64,000 nt of DNA from Indolivaga macrotermitis (lineage in GTDB: Bacteria; Bacteroidota; Bacteroidia; Bacteroidales; Dysgonomonadaceae). This document shows positions 34,391-43,167 of the stretch, in pieces (position 1 is the first letter of the stretch; each line of letters opens with the position of its first letter). The notes beneath the pieces were generated by a model. That model was given only the letters and a program-made list of their open reading frames with translations, ran no database searches and was not told the origin of the DNA. The stretch spans positions 372,001-436,000 of the forward strand of contig NZ_FQUC01000001.1 in the NCBI RefSeq assembly GCF_900128985.1, given 5' to 3'. A program made the translations under genes and the position numbers.

Positions 34391-37204
34391 TTATTGTTTA
34401 GAAACAGGTATCTGATAGAATTTGCGGTCTTTGTCGAAGTCCACCATAATCTGGTCGAGTACTACACCTTCATCCAAAGCATAAATACGGATTGTATGTT
34501 TACCCGGTTTGGTTATGTTATGAATGGTCTCTTTCACTGTTTGATTTCTTAGTACATTTATTTTCCATGGTTCGCTTCGGAACTCGGTTGCCAATGAAAC
34601 TATCTGGGGCTTCTCATTATCTACAGCTATTGCGTATCTCAGGTCTTTACCTTCAATAGGGTGATTGGGAATGAGAGCTGTCCTGATAACAGCTTCACCC
34701 ATACTGGTTGTATAGATGGTATATTCAACGAAATATTTTTCTCCGACAGGAATTACCATGGCATTTAAGCTATGTCCTAAACCTTGTATCGGACGTGCTT
34801 GTTTGGGAGACAAGCTGTAATCTACAGCATTCATTGCTATCATCCGGTCTGATTCCATCCCTTTTGTGATATTATTGTTGATTGCTGTCAGTACAAAATT
34901 ATAAATTTCACCGTTGATTGATAGACTACATTCTCCGGAGACTCGATCTTTCGTTACATTATCCCAGTTGATACTTAATACCAATCTTTTTAAGTTCAGT
35001 TCATTTGTGGCGACTTCTTTAGCGTTTAGCCAATTTAACGATGTATTGAAAGTCCATTCTACCGGCTGATTTCCTTGTTGAAGTAAAATTACAAATGTAG
35101 AGTCTTTAGCATGTTTTACCAAAGGTTGCAGGTTGATGGTAGCTCCTGCGGTACGTGGTTGTTCTTCCCCTTCAATCCATACCGAAGCCTTCCCGGAATT
35201 TGCGATATCGACTCTGTCGGGTAGGGGTGCACGCTCGAAAACTGCGAGTTTGCGGGGCTTCATGTCCATCATTCCATCCCATTTCATTTTAGCCATATCC
35301 CGGTTGTATGCCATAGTTAGAGCAGTAATTTCATTATAGGCATTGTTACTTTGTAGGGCATACAAGTTTGCATCGGGCAGATTATGTTTAGCAAATAAAC
35401 GTGCCTTTTGTGCATATAAAAGCTTTTTGTTCATCTCAGCAGCTGCATTTACAGGATAGGTCATCAATTGAAAATAAGCACTCTTCCGGTTATCGGGTAT
35501 TTCTTCTCCCAGTTGATTAATAATATCAGTAATACGGTCGTAATCGGCAATACGCTGTTCTATCTCATCACCGAACATAAACGGATTAAATTCGGTGTCA
35601 ATAACCGGAGTTTTCCCTCCTTTTACAGAATACTCCTCGACCCGGCTCCAACCCATAAATTCGGGACGCCGGATAGATGCCAGACGGAAATATTCTTTCA
35701 TGACAAAACTTAGCTGAGGTGAAAGAGCCTTCCCGAATTCACGGGTTAACCACGTATCCATGTGCTGATAGATATTGGAGTCGTCTATACTATTGATATT
35801 CCAAGCCATATCGAGAAAGAATTCCATGTCATATTCTGCAGGCTTAATATCTCCTACATTAAGTATCCAAAGCTTCCGTACATTGTGTTTCCAAGCATTT
35901 TGCATTTGATAATATATGAGCGAAGGCTGGGTTGTCGATAACCACAGATAATCGTGAGGGCGTCCCCAATAGGATATATGATAGTATACGCCACCGCCTC
36001 CTTTGCGCTTCTGTTCTTCGGTATTGCTTAACCGGGTTAAGTATCCATAATTGTCGTCGCACCAAACCAGAGTCACATCATCGGGCAGCTTCAATCCGTT
36101 TTCGTATACGCTTAATACTTCTTTGTAAGGAATAAAGGCTTGAGGTATCGACGAAGCATCTTTACCTACATATTTTGTCAATAACTGTCGTTGGTTATCA
36201 ATTACATCTTGTAGAACGGACGTTTGTTCATCTAAAGTCTTTACTCCTTCCATTTTACCATCGTGTACGCCACGCATGCCTATTGTGTAGAAGTTCTCGT
36301 ATTTACCGGCTTCCTGTAAGCGTTCGCCCCAATATTGGTTGATTGTTTCTTTGTTGGTCAGGTAGTTGTATTCTCCATACTTTTTATTATCCCATTCTCC
36401 GGCTCCGTTCCGCATTAGAGGTTCACAGTGCGAAGTGCCCAGTACGATGCCATATTTATCGGCCATTTCTTTATTACCCTCCACGAAATAGAAAGGTACG
36501 GTCGATTCGTGCATGGCAGGCCAAAGAGTATTCGCTCTCAAACGAAGTAAAAGTTCGAAAATACGTGCATATGTTTTAGGTCCTATCTGTCCTTTTCTGG
36601 AAGTTTGCTCATAGTTTTTGCTGCTCCATGGCATTAATCCCCAATCTTCGTCATTCAGAAAAATTCCCCTGTATTGAACAGATGGTTGTTGCTGTGTATA
36701 ATAGTCTCTTTTTAATGAAACTTCATCCTTTTTATCAGGGAGTGCATCAGCCCACCATACCCAGGGCGATACTCCTATCAGCCGCGAAAGTTCGAGTATA
36801 CCATATGCTGTACCCCGGCTATCGCTACCGGCTACAACGAGTATGTCCTTGTTATTGTCTGTTATTATTTGAATTCGGAAAGCCTCCCATTGATCTTTTA
36901 ATCCGTCAGCTTGTATTAGTTTTCGGGATATAAGCTCGTCTATGTATTTGTTTGTCCCGATAGTTCCTGCAACCACAGAGAAGCTATTTCCCGGACTTTG
37001 TAGCTTGGCTTTTATGCCGGAGACGAGTTCTACATCCGAAAAGAAAATATCACGGCTGGTTTGTACCACCTCTTTTTCTTTCGGGTCGATATAGACTTGT
37101 AAAGCCTTATCTTTTGTTATAAGCATAAAATCATTAGCTATGCTTGACAACGGCAGGCACATTAACAGATACAGAATAGAAAGTAAGGTTATGATGCGTT
37201 TCAT
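34391..37204 (-). CDS. GH115 alpha-glucuronidase
   Basis: This 937-residue exported enzyme starts at the ATG at 37204-37202, which gives a compact signal peptide (MKRIITLLSILYLLMCLPLS). A TTG ten codons upstream would add an unlikely extension. GH115 features are evident: FSVVAGTIGTNKYIDELI, WEAFRIQI and VVAGSDSRGTAYGILELSRLIGVSPWVWWADA in the N-terminal domain, PSVQYRGIFLNDEDWG and LRLRANTLWPAMHE in the barrel, and a C-terminal beta domain ending in PGKHTIRIYALDEGVVLDQIMVDFD. Known members remove (4-O-methyl-)glucuronic acid from xylan and from arabinogalactan. With GH43, GH42 and GH2 galactan-type enzymes next door, arabinogalactan side chains are the more likely target. It is first in a two-gene operon with GH95. 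Confidence 0.93.
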   Translation of the reverse strand: MKRIITLLSILYLLMCLPLSSIANDFMLITKDKALQVYIDPKEKEVVQTSRDIFFSDVELVSGIKAKLQSPGNSFSVVAGTIGTNKYIDELISRKLIQADGLKDQWEAFRIQIITDNNKDILVVAGSDSRGTAYGILELSRLIGVSPWVWWADALPDKKDEVSLKRDYYTQQQPSVQYRGIFLNDEDWGLMPWSSKNYEQTSRKGQIGPKTYARIFELLLRLRANTLWPAMHESTVPFYFVEGNKEMADKYGIVLGTSHCEPLMRNGAGEWDNKKYGEYNYLTNKETINQYWGERLQEAGKYENFYTIGMRGVHDGKMEGVKTLDEQTSVLQDVIDNQRQLLTKYVGKDASSIPQAFIPYKEVLSVYENGLKLPDDVTLVWCDDNYGYLTRLSNTEEQKRKGGGGVYYHISYWGRPHDYLWLSTTQPSLIYYQMQNAWKHNVRKLWILNVGDIKPAEYDMEFFLDMAWNINSIDDSNIYQHMDTWLTREFGKALSPQLSFVMKEYFRLASIRRPEFMGWSRVEEYSVKGGKTPVIDTEFNPFMFGDEIEQRIADYDRITDIINQLGEEIPDNRKSAYFQLMTYPVNAAAEMNKKLLYAQKARLFAKHNLPDANLYALQSNNAYNEITALTMAYNRDMAKMKWDGMMDMKPRKLAVFERAPLPDRVDIANSGKASVWIEGEEQPRTAGATINLQPLVKHAKDSTFVILLQQGNQPVEWTFNTSLNWLNAKEVATNELNLKRLVLSINWDNVTKDRVSGECSLSINGEIYNFVLTAINNNITKGMESDRMIAMNAVDYSLSPKQARPIQGLGHSLNAMVIPVGEKYFVEYTIYTTSMGEAVIRTALIPNHPIEGKDLRYAIAVDNEKPQIVSLATEFRSEPWKINVLRNQTVKETIHNITKPGKHTIRIYALDEGVVLDQIMVDFDKDRKFYQIPVSKQ

Positions 37205-37231
37205 GTAGAAATGGTTTAGATTAACAAGATA

Positions 37232-37239
37232 CAAAAATA
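37232..37239 (-). promoter_or_regulatory. Candidate -7 box of the GH115-GH95 operon
   Basis: CAAAAATA on the plus strand reads TATTTTTG on the minus strand, matching TAnnTTTG, 28 bases upstream of the GH115 ATG. Confidence 0.4.
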
Positions 37240-37328
37240 ATATTCAGCAGAATGGTTTTAAATGTGATACGGTTCAATAACATGTAATATAATACCATAG
37301 TAAAAGAGAGATAGCCCGATAAAACGAG

Positions 37329-37340
37329 TTTACCCCCTTT
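37329..37340 (-). promoter_or_regulatory. Candidate shared operator in the GH115/GH2 divergent region
   Basis: TTTACCCCCTTT (minus strand AAAGGGGGTAAA) contains the AGGGGGTA core seen upstream of sensor 1 and susC1. It is about 55-64 bases upstream of the GH2 -7 candidates and about 92 bases from that of GH115, so one site could serve both operons. Confidence 0.4.
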
Positions 37341-37392
37341 AAAAGATCAGTTTGTATAGGTTTTTGGATAAAATTACATGTTATGTTATGAC

Positions 37393-37409
37393 TACCTTTG
37401 GTATTTTTG
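37393..37409 (+). promoter_or_regulatory. Candidate promoter of the GH2-to-GH43 operon
   Basis: Two adjacent -7-like boxes are present, TACCTTTG (37393-37400) and TATTTTTG (37402-37409), 73-82 bases before the GH2 ATG. Which one is used cannot be decided by eye. Confidence 0.4.
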
Positions 37410-37481
37410 TATCATGAATTAGCTTGTTCTGTTGAATAGGTTACCCTTTTGTTTGATGTTACTAATTAACCTGGATACACC

Positions 37482-40370
37482 ATGAATTTTCTACCCCTGC
37501 GATTGTTTAAAGTCTGTTTATTATCCATCCTTTGTTTAACCGGAGGATTAGTTGTTAATGCCCAAAATAAGAAGATCGATTTGAAAGGAATCTGGCGGTT
37601 CGAAATCGATAGGAATGATACGGGAGTCAAAGACCGTTGGTTCGCTAAGACATTACCTGACCGTATATCTTTACCGGGATCGATGACCGAAAATTACAAA
37701 GGGGATGATATAACCCTTAATACTCAATGGACAGCTAGTATTTACGATAGCTCGTTTTTCTATAATCCCCGTTTGGAAAAGTTCAGAAAACAAGAAAACC
37801 TGAAACTTCCGTTCTGGCTGACTCCGGTAAAATATTATGTGGGTGCTGCATGGTATCAGACCGATGTAGAAGTACCTGCATCTTGGAGTGGCGAACGTAT
37901 CGAGTTGTTTTTGGAGCGTCCCCACACCGAAACCCGTTTGTGGATAAACGACAAGGAGGTAGGCATGCAAAATTCGCTGAGCGTTCCTCATGTTTTTGAA
38001 ATCAGCCGATTTCTGAAAAAGGGGAAAAATACCATAACACTCTGTATAGATAACCGGACTAAAGATATAGATGTCGGTAAAGATTCACACAGTATAACAG
38101 ACCAGACACAAGGAAACTGGAACGGAATAGTCGGACGGATGGAACTTCAATCAACCCCCACAACTTATATCGAAGATGTACAGGTATACACGGATGTTCA
38201 GAACAAAAAAGCTACAGTGAAACTACGCATAGTAGGAAAAACACCGGGTAGTGTAACTCTTGCTGCTGAAAGCTTCAATGGAGAGACAAAGCATGTGGTA
38301 AGTCCCGTAACAACCGAATTTAAAATTACGGGAGATACAACATCCTTCGAAATGGGATTGCCTATGGGTAATGATATGCTTACATGGAGCGAGTTCCACC
38401 CTAACCTATACAAACTGAAAGTAACTCTAAATACAGGAAAGAAAACCGATGAAAAAGAAGTTCAATTCGGAATGCGCGAATTTTCGATCAAGGGTAAGTA
38501 TTTCTATGTAAACGGGCAAACGGTTGTACTGCGTGGTACAGTAGAAAACTGCGTATTTCCTCTAACAGGTTATGCACCGATGGATGTAGAATCTTGGGAG
38601 CGAGTATTCCGCATTTGTAAAGACTTCGGTCTGAACCATATGCGCTTTCACTCATTCTGTCCTCCCGAAGCAGCCTTTAAGGCAGCCGACTTAGTTGGAT
38701 TCTATCTGCAACCCGAAGGTCCAAGTTGGCCTAATCACGGTTCGTCGTTAGGAGATGGGCGTCCTGTAGACAACTATCTATGGGAGGAAAGTAAGCGTAT
38801 TGTCAAAGAATACGGCAATTATCCTTCATTCTGTATGTTTGCCATCGGGAACGAACCTCGCGGACGCTGGGTTGCATGGGTAAGCAAATTTGTCGATTAT
38901 TGGAAAGAAGCAGATCCACGCCGTGTTTACACCGGAGCGTCGGTAGGTAATAGTTGGGCATGGCAACCCAAAAGTGAATTCCATGTAAAAGCCGGAGCTA
39001 GAGGGCTGGCATGGGATAAGTTGCCCGAATCAAATTCGGATTATAGAGCCCGTATTGATACAGTGAAACAACCTTATGTGTCGCATGAAACAGGACAATG
39101 GTGTGTATTTCCGGACTTTACCGAGATAAAAAAATATACAGGCGTGATGCGCGCCCGCAACTTCGAACTGTTCCGCGAAGATTTGAAAGACCGCAATATG
39201 AGCTATCAGGCTGCCGACTTCTTACAGGCTTCGGGTAAATTACAGGCATTGTGCTATAAACACGAAATAGAGAAAACCTTGCGTACTCCCGACTATGCCG
39301 GATTCCAGTTGCTGAGTCTCAATGATTATTCGGGACAAGGCACAGCTCTTGTCGGTGTATTGAATGCGTTCTGGGAAGAAAAAGGTTATATCAATGCTTG
39401 GGAATTCCGCCGTTTTTGTGCTCCAACAGTATTACTATCCCGTATGGATAAGTTTGTGTTTACGAATAACGAAACGATGATAGCGCATATCGAAGTGGCA
39501 AACTTCGGAGAAAATGAATTGAAAGGTCAGGCAACCGATTGGAAAATAACCGATACATATGGCAAAGTATTAGCAAAAGGCCAATTGTCGGCTAAAGATA
39601 TACTGATAGGCAACTGTCAGCAATTGGGAACAATAAATCTGCCATTGCAGGCATTTGATAAAGCTCAGAAACTGAATCTGGAAGTTTCGTTTGCTTGTAC
39701 GGACATTTCTAACAACTGGGATTTCTGGGTATATCCTGCTGCATTACCACAGGTGGAAACAACAGGTGTACATATTACAGATAAAATAGATGATGAAACC
39801 AAAGCTGTTCTTGAAAAAGGAGGCAAAGTATTGCTTCTGACAGCAGGAAAAGTAGAGCAAGGAAAAGATGTGGTTCAGTATATGACTCCTGCATTCTGGA
39901 ATACATCGTGGTTCAAAATGCGTCCTCCGCATACTGTAGGAACTCTGGTAAACAATTATCACCCGATATTGGAAGATTTCCCGACAGATACATATACCGA
40001 TATTCAGTGGTGGGAGTTGATACAAAAGGCACAGGTTATGGAACTGAATAGTTTTCCTGCCATGTTCCAACCGATTGTTCAACCTATTGATACATGGTTT
40101 ATCAACCGGAAGCTGGGAATGTTATTCGAAGCGAAAATAGGTAACGGCAGCATAGTTGTATGTAGTGCGGATCTTCGTTCCAATTTGGAAAACAGGCCTG
40201 TAGCACGTCAGTTATACTATTCGATAGTGAAATATATGAATTCGCATAAGTTTATGCCTGAATGGTCTTTGAATATTTCATTACTGGAAGATTTATACAA
40301 AAAAGAAGGGGAGCGGCTTAATATTGAAACAACTGATGCTCCCGATGAATTAAAAAACGTTATCCTTTAA
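37482..40370 (+). CDS. GH2 beta-glycosidase
   Basis: This 962-residue exported protein (signal peptide about 1-27, ending VVNAQ) has GH2 architecture: an N-terminal sugar-binding jelly roll (LKGIWRFEIDRNDTG to ERIELFLERPHTETRLWINDKEVG), an immunoglobulin-like domain (about 210-335), and a TIM barrel. The acid/base is E458 in MFAIGNEPRG and the nucleophile is E536 in YVSHETGQW. A C-terminal extension (about 700-962) contains a glutamine-amidotransferase-like or beta domain (GGKVLLLTAGKVEQG). GH2 covers beta-galactosidases, beta-glucuronidases and others; activity on galactan or on a beta-uronic acid of pectin side chains would fit. It is first in a seven-gene operon. Confidence 0.9.
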   Translation: MNFLPLRLFKVCLLSILCLTGGLVVNAQNKKIDLKGIWRFEIDRNDTGVKDRWFAKTLPDRISLPGSMTENYKGDDITLNTQWTASIYDSSFFYNPRLEKFRKQENLKLPFWLTPVKYYVGAAWYQTDVEVPASWSGERIELFLERPHTETRLWINDKEVGMQNSLSVPHVFEISRFLKKGKNTITLCIDNRTKDIDVGKDSHSITDQTQGNWNGIVGRMELQSTPTTYIEDVQVYTDVQNKKATVKLRIVGKTPGSVTLAAESFNGETKHVVSPVTTEFKITGDTTSFEMGLPMGNDMLTWSEFHPNLYKLKVTLNTGKKTDEKEVQFGMREFSIKGKYFYVNGQTVVLRGTVENCVFPLTGYAPMDVESWERVFRICKDFGLNHMRFHSFCPPEAAFKAADLVGFYLQPEGPSWPNHGSSLGDGRPVDNYLWEESKRIVKEYGNYPSFCMFAIGNEPRGRWVAWVSKFVDYWKEADPRRVYTGASVGNSWAWQPKSEFHVKAGARGLAWDKLPESNSDYRARIDTVKQPYVSHETGQWCVFPDFTEIKKYTGVMRARNFELFREDLKDRNMSYQAADFLQASGKLQALCYKHEIEKTLRTPDYAGFQLLSLNDYSGQGTALVGVLNAFWEEKGYINAWEFRRFCAPTVLLSRMDKFVFTNNETMIAHIEVANFGENELKGQATDWKITDTYGKVLAKGQLSAKDILIGNCQQLGTINLPLQAFDKAQKLNLEVSFACTDISNNWDFWVYPAALPQVETTGVHITDKIDDETKAVLEKGGKVLLLTAGKVEQGKDVVQYMTPAFWNTSWFKMRPPHTVGTLVNNYHPILEDFPTDTYTDIQWWELIQKAQVMELNSFPAMFQPIVQPIDTWFINRKLGMLFEAKIGNGSIVVCSADLRSNLENRPVARQLYYSIVKYMNSHKFMPEWSLNISLLEDLYKKEGERLNIETTDAPDELKNVIL

Positions 40371-40380
40371 ATAATAACCT

Positions 40381-43167
40381 ATGAAAAAGATCAGTATTGC
40401 AGCCGTTTTGTCTTTTGCATTAATGAGTTGTGTAAGTAATGCCGTAGAAACAGACTGGCCTCAGATTACCCGAGAAGCTAAACCCTGGACACGTTGGTGG
40501 TGGATGGGTAATGATGTAGACTCGGCAAACCTTACATACAATCTCGAAGCCTTAAGCAAGGCAGGTATGGGAGGAGTTGAAATAACACCTGTCTACGGAG
40601 TGAAAGGTAGAGAGAATCATTACATAGATTATTTATCTCCGCGATGGATGCGGATGTTAGGCTTTACCGAGTCGGAAGCAGTCCGTCTAGGTATGGGAGT
40701 AGATATGAATACCGGAACAGGATGGCCATTCGGAGGTCCTGAAGTAACTATTGAAGATGCCGCTACAAAAGCGATTTTTCAGCAATACGAAGTAAAAGCC
40801 GGGACACAATTAAAGGAAAATATTATAGTAAAAGACGAAAAGCAAAAGCCGGTAGCTCGTCTGAGTAAATTGATAGCTTATTCATCGAAGGGAGAAAAAC
40901 TGGATATTACAGATAAAGTATCGCCCGAAGGTAAACTCGATTGGACAGCACCGGCAGGCAATGACTATAAACTGATAGCCTTATTTATCGGAAAAACTTT
41001 ACAGAAAGTTAAACGGGCGGCACCCGGAGGCGAAGGTTATGTGATGAACCATTTTGATAAAGGTGCGGTTATGCGCTATTTCGGTAAATTCGATAAAGCT
41101 TTCGCCGAAAATAATACGGCTTTTCCAAACAGCTTCTTCAATGACTCATACGAAGTTTATGGAGGGGATTGGACTAAAGACTTATTAGAACAATTCGAGA
41201 AGAAAAGAGGATACAAACTAGAAGACTATTTTCCGGAGCTCTTATCCGATGGAGATACAGATACATCAGCCCGTGTGATTTCCGACTATAGGGAAACTAT
41301 CAGCGAAATTCTGAAAGAAAATTTCACACAGCCGTGGACAGAATGGGCTCATTCTCATGGGGCAACGACTAAAAATCAGGCACATGGTTCACCAGCAAAT
41401 TTGTTGGATATATACGCAGCAGTTGATATTCCTGAGTGTGAATCGTTCGGGATTTCGGATTTTGATCTTCCTTATTTGAGAAAAGACTCAGTCCGGAAGA
41501 AAAACGATGGAGACCCGACTGTTTTGAAATATGCATCTTCTGCAGCCCATATTGCAGGAAAGCAATATACTTCTTCCGAAACATTTACATGGCTGACCGA
41601 GCATTTCCGAACATCATTCTCACAATGTAAGCCGGAGATAGACCAGATGTTTACTTCCGGGGTCAATCATGTATATTTCCACGGAACAACTTATACTCCT
41701 CAAGAGGCAGCATGGCCGGGCTGGAAATTTTATGCTTCGGTTGATATGTCTCCTACTAATAATATTTGGGAAGATGCTCCTGCATTTTTCAGCTATATTA
41801 CAAGGACACAGTCTTTCCTCCAATACGGTAAGCCAGATAGCGATTTCTTACTATATCTTCCGATATATGATATTTGGGAAGAACAAAGAGGAAATTATGC
41901 AACTTCATTCTCTATTCACGGAATGCGGAAACGCTTGCCAAAATTCTGCGATGGGGTAGAAGAAATAATGAAATACGGATACGACCTCGATTATATCTCT
42001 GACCATTTTATAAAAACGACAATTGTTGAAAACGGATTGCTTAAAACAGAAGGTGGAGCTACTTATAAAGCCCTGATTTTACCTGCAACCAGATATATCC
42101 CATTAGAAACGATAGAGCAAATAAAAAAACTGACCGAACAGGGTGCAACAGTAGTCTTTGCAGAGAACTATCCATCAGATGTACCCGGATTAAGCCAGTT
42201 GGAAGAAAGAAGAGCGAAGTTTAAATCAGTAATAGACGCATTTCCTAAAGTAGAATCGTTCGGGGTGTCTTACGAAAATAAGCTTGGCAAAGGAATTGTA
42301 ATAACAGGAAACAATTACAAAGAAATATTAGCAAAATGTAAAGCAAACGAAGAAGTATTTGTGTCGGAACTAGGAGGTCAGTTGATACGGCGTTCTAACG
42401 AAAGCGGGCATCATTATTTCATGACCATGCTCAAAAATAATACTGTAGACGGATGGGTAACAATAGGAGTGAAAGCTAAAAGTGCTATTTTCTTTGATCC
42501 GATGACAGGAAAGAAAGGGCAGGCAACAGTCCGCGAGAATAATGGTAAAACTCAGGTTTACTTACAATTGAATCCAGGTGAATCTATCATTCTGAAAACG
42601 TTCGAAAAAAAGAATGTTGAGGTCGAAAAATGGGCTTATTATCAGTCAGCTGATAATAAAACAGAACTAAAAGATGGCTGGGTACTAAGTTTCCCGAAAA
42701 GCGAACCTGTTGTAAGTGAAAGCTTCAACCTTGCAACTTTGGGGTCTTGGACGAACCTGAATAACGAAGTCTTGAAAACCAATATGGGAACAGGTCGTTA
42801 TACAGTGAAATTCGATTTCAAGAAGAATGGAACGAGTGAATATCTCCTTACTTTGGGCGATGTACGCGAAAGTGCAAAGGTAAAAGTAAATGGTAAGGAT
42901 GCCGGTACATTATTCGCTGTTCCGTTCGAAACTAAGATCGGCTCATTGTTGCAAGATGGAGAAAACACTATTGAAATAGATGTAACCAATTTGCCTGCAA
43001 ACCGTATTGCCGACTATGACCGTAGAGGCATAGACTGGCGCATATTCCAGGATATAAATATTGTAAGTGTAGACTATAAACCTGCGTTTTTCGGTAAGAT
43101 GGAGCCTGTCCTTTCCGGATTATTAGGCCCTGTTGTAATTAAAGAACTCAAACTTATACAACCATGA
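40381..43167 (+). CDS. GH106 alpha-L-rhamnosidase
   Basis: This 928-residue lipoprotein (lipobox LMSC, C17) is an inverting alpha-L-rhamnosidase of GH106. Diagnostic segments are KPWTRWWWMGNDVD at the N-terminus, LEALSKAGMGGVEITPVYG, and MGVDMNTGTGWPFGGPEVT in the barrel, followed by NHVYFHGTTYTPQEAAWPGW and a C-terminal beta-sandwich ending near NRIADYDRRGIDWRIF. In RG-I breakdown it would remove the rhamnose exposed after GH105 has taken the unsaturated galacturonic acid, so GH105 and GH106 form an alternating exo-cycle. Its TGA stop overlaps the ATG of the GH42 gene by four bases. The length is typical. Confidence 0.94.
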   Translation: MKKISIAAVLSFALMSCVSNAVETDWPQITREAKPWTRWWWMGNDVDSANLTYNLEALSKAGMGGVEITPVYGVKGRENHYIDYLSPRWMRMLGFTESEAVRLGMGVDMNTGTGWPFGGPEVTIEDAATKAIFQQYEVKAGTQLKENIIVKDEKQKPVARLSKLIAYSSKGEKLDITDKVSPEGKLDWTAPAGNDYKLIALFIGKTLQKVKRAAPGGEGYVMNHFDKGAVMRYFGKFDKAFAENNTAFPNSFFNDSYEVYGGDWTKDLLEQFEKKRGYKLEDYFPELLSDGDTDTSARVISDYRETISEILKENFTQPWTEWAHSHGATTKNQAHGSPANLLDIYAAVDIPECESFGISDFDLPYLRKDSVRKKNDGDPTVLKYASSAAHIAGKQYTSSETFTWLTEHFRTSFSQCKPEIDQMFTSGVNHVYFHGTTYTPQEAAWPGWKFYASVDMSPTNNIWEDAPAFFSYITRTQSFLQYGKPDSDFLLYLPIYDIWEEQRGNYATSFSIHGMRKRLPKFCDGVEEIMKYGYDLDYISDHFIKTTIVENGLLKTEGGATYKALILPATRYIPLETIEQIKKLTEQGATVVFAENYPSDVPGLSQLEERRAKFKSVIDAFPKVESFGVSYENKLGKGIVITGNNYKEILAKCKANEEVFVSELGGQLIRRSNESGHHYFMTMLKNNTVDGWVTIGVKAKSAIFFDPMTGKKGQATVRENNGKTQVYLQLNPGESIILKTFEKKNVEVEKWAYYQSADNKTELKDGWVLSFPKSEPVVSESFNLATLGSWTNLNNEVLKTNMGTGRYTVKFDFKKNGTSEYLLTLGDVRESAKVKVNGKDAGTLFAVPFETKIGSLLQDGENTIEIDVTNLPANRIADYDRRGIDWRIFQDINIVSVDYKPAFFGKMEPVLSGLLGPVVIKELKLIQP

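Noticed and set aside
37205-37234. A TTG start that would lengthen GH115 by ten residues
   Set aside because: The ATG at 37204 gives a standard signal peptide; the extension would bury it and overlaps the candidate promoter.
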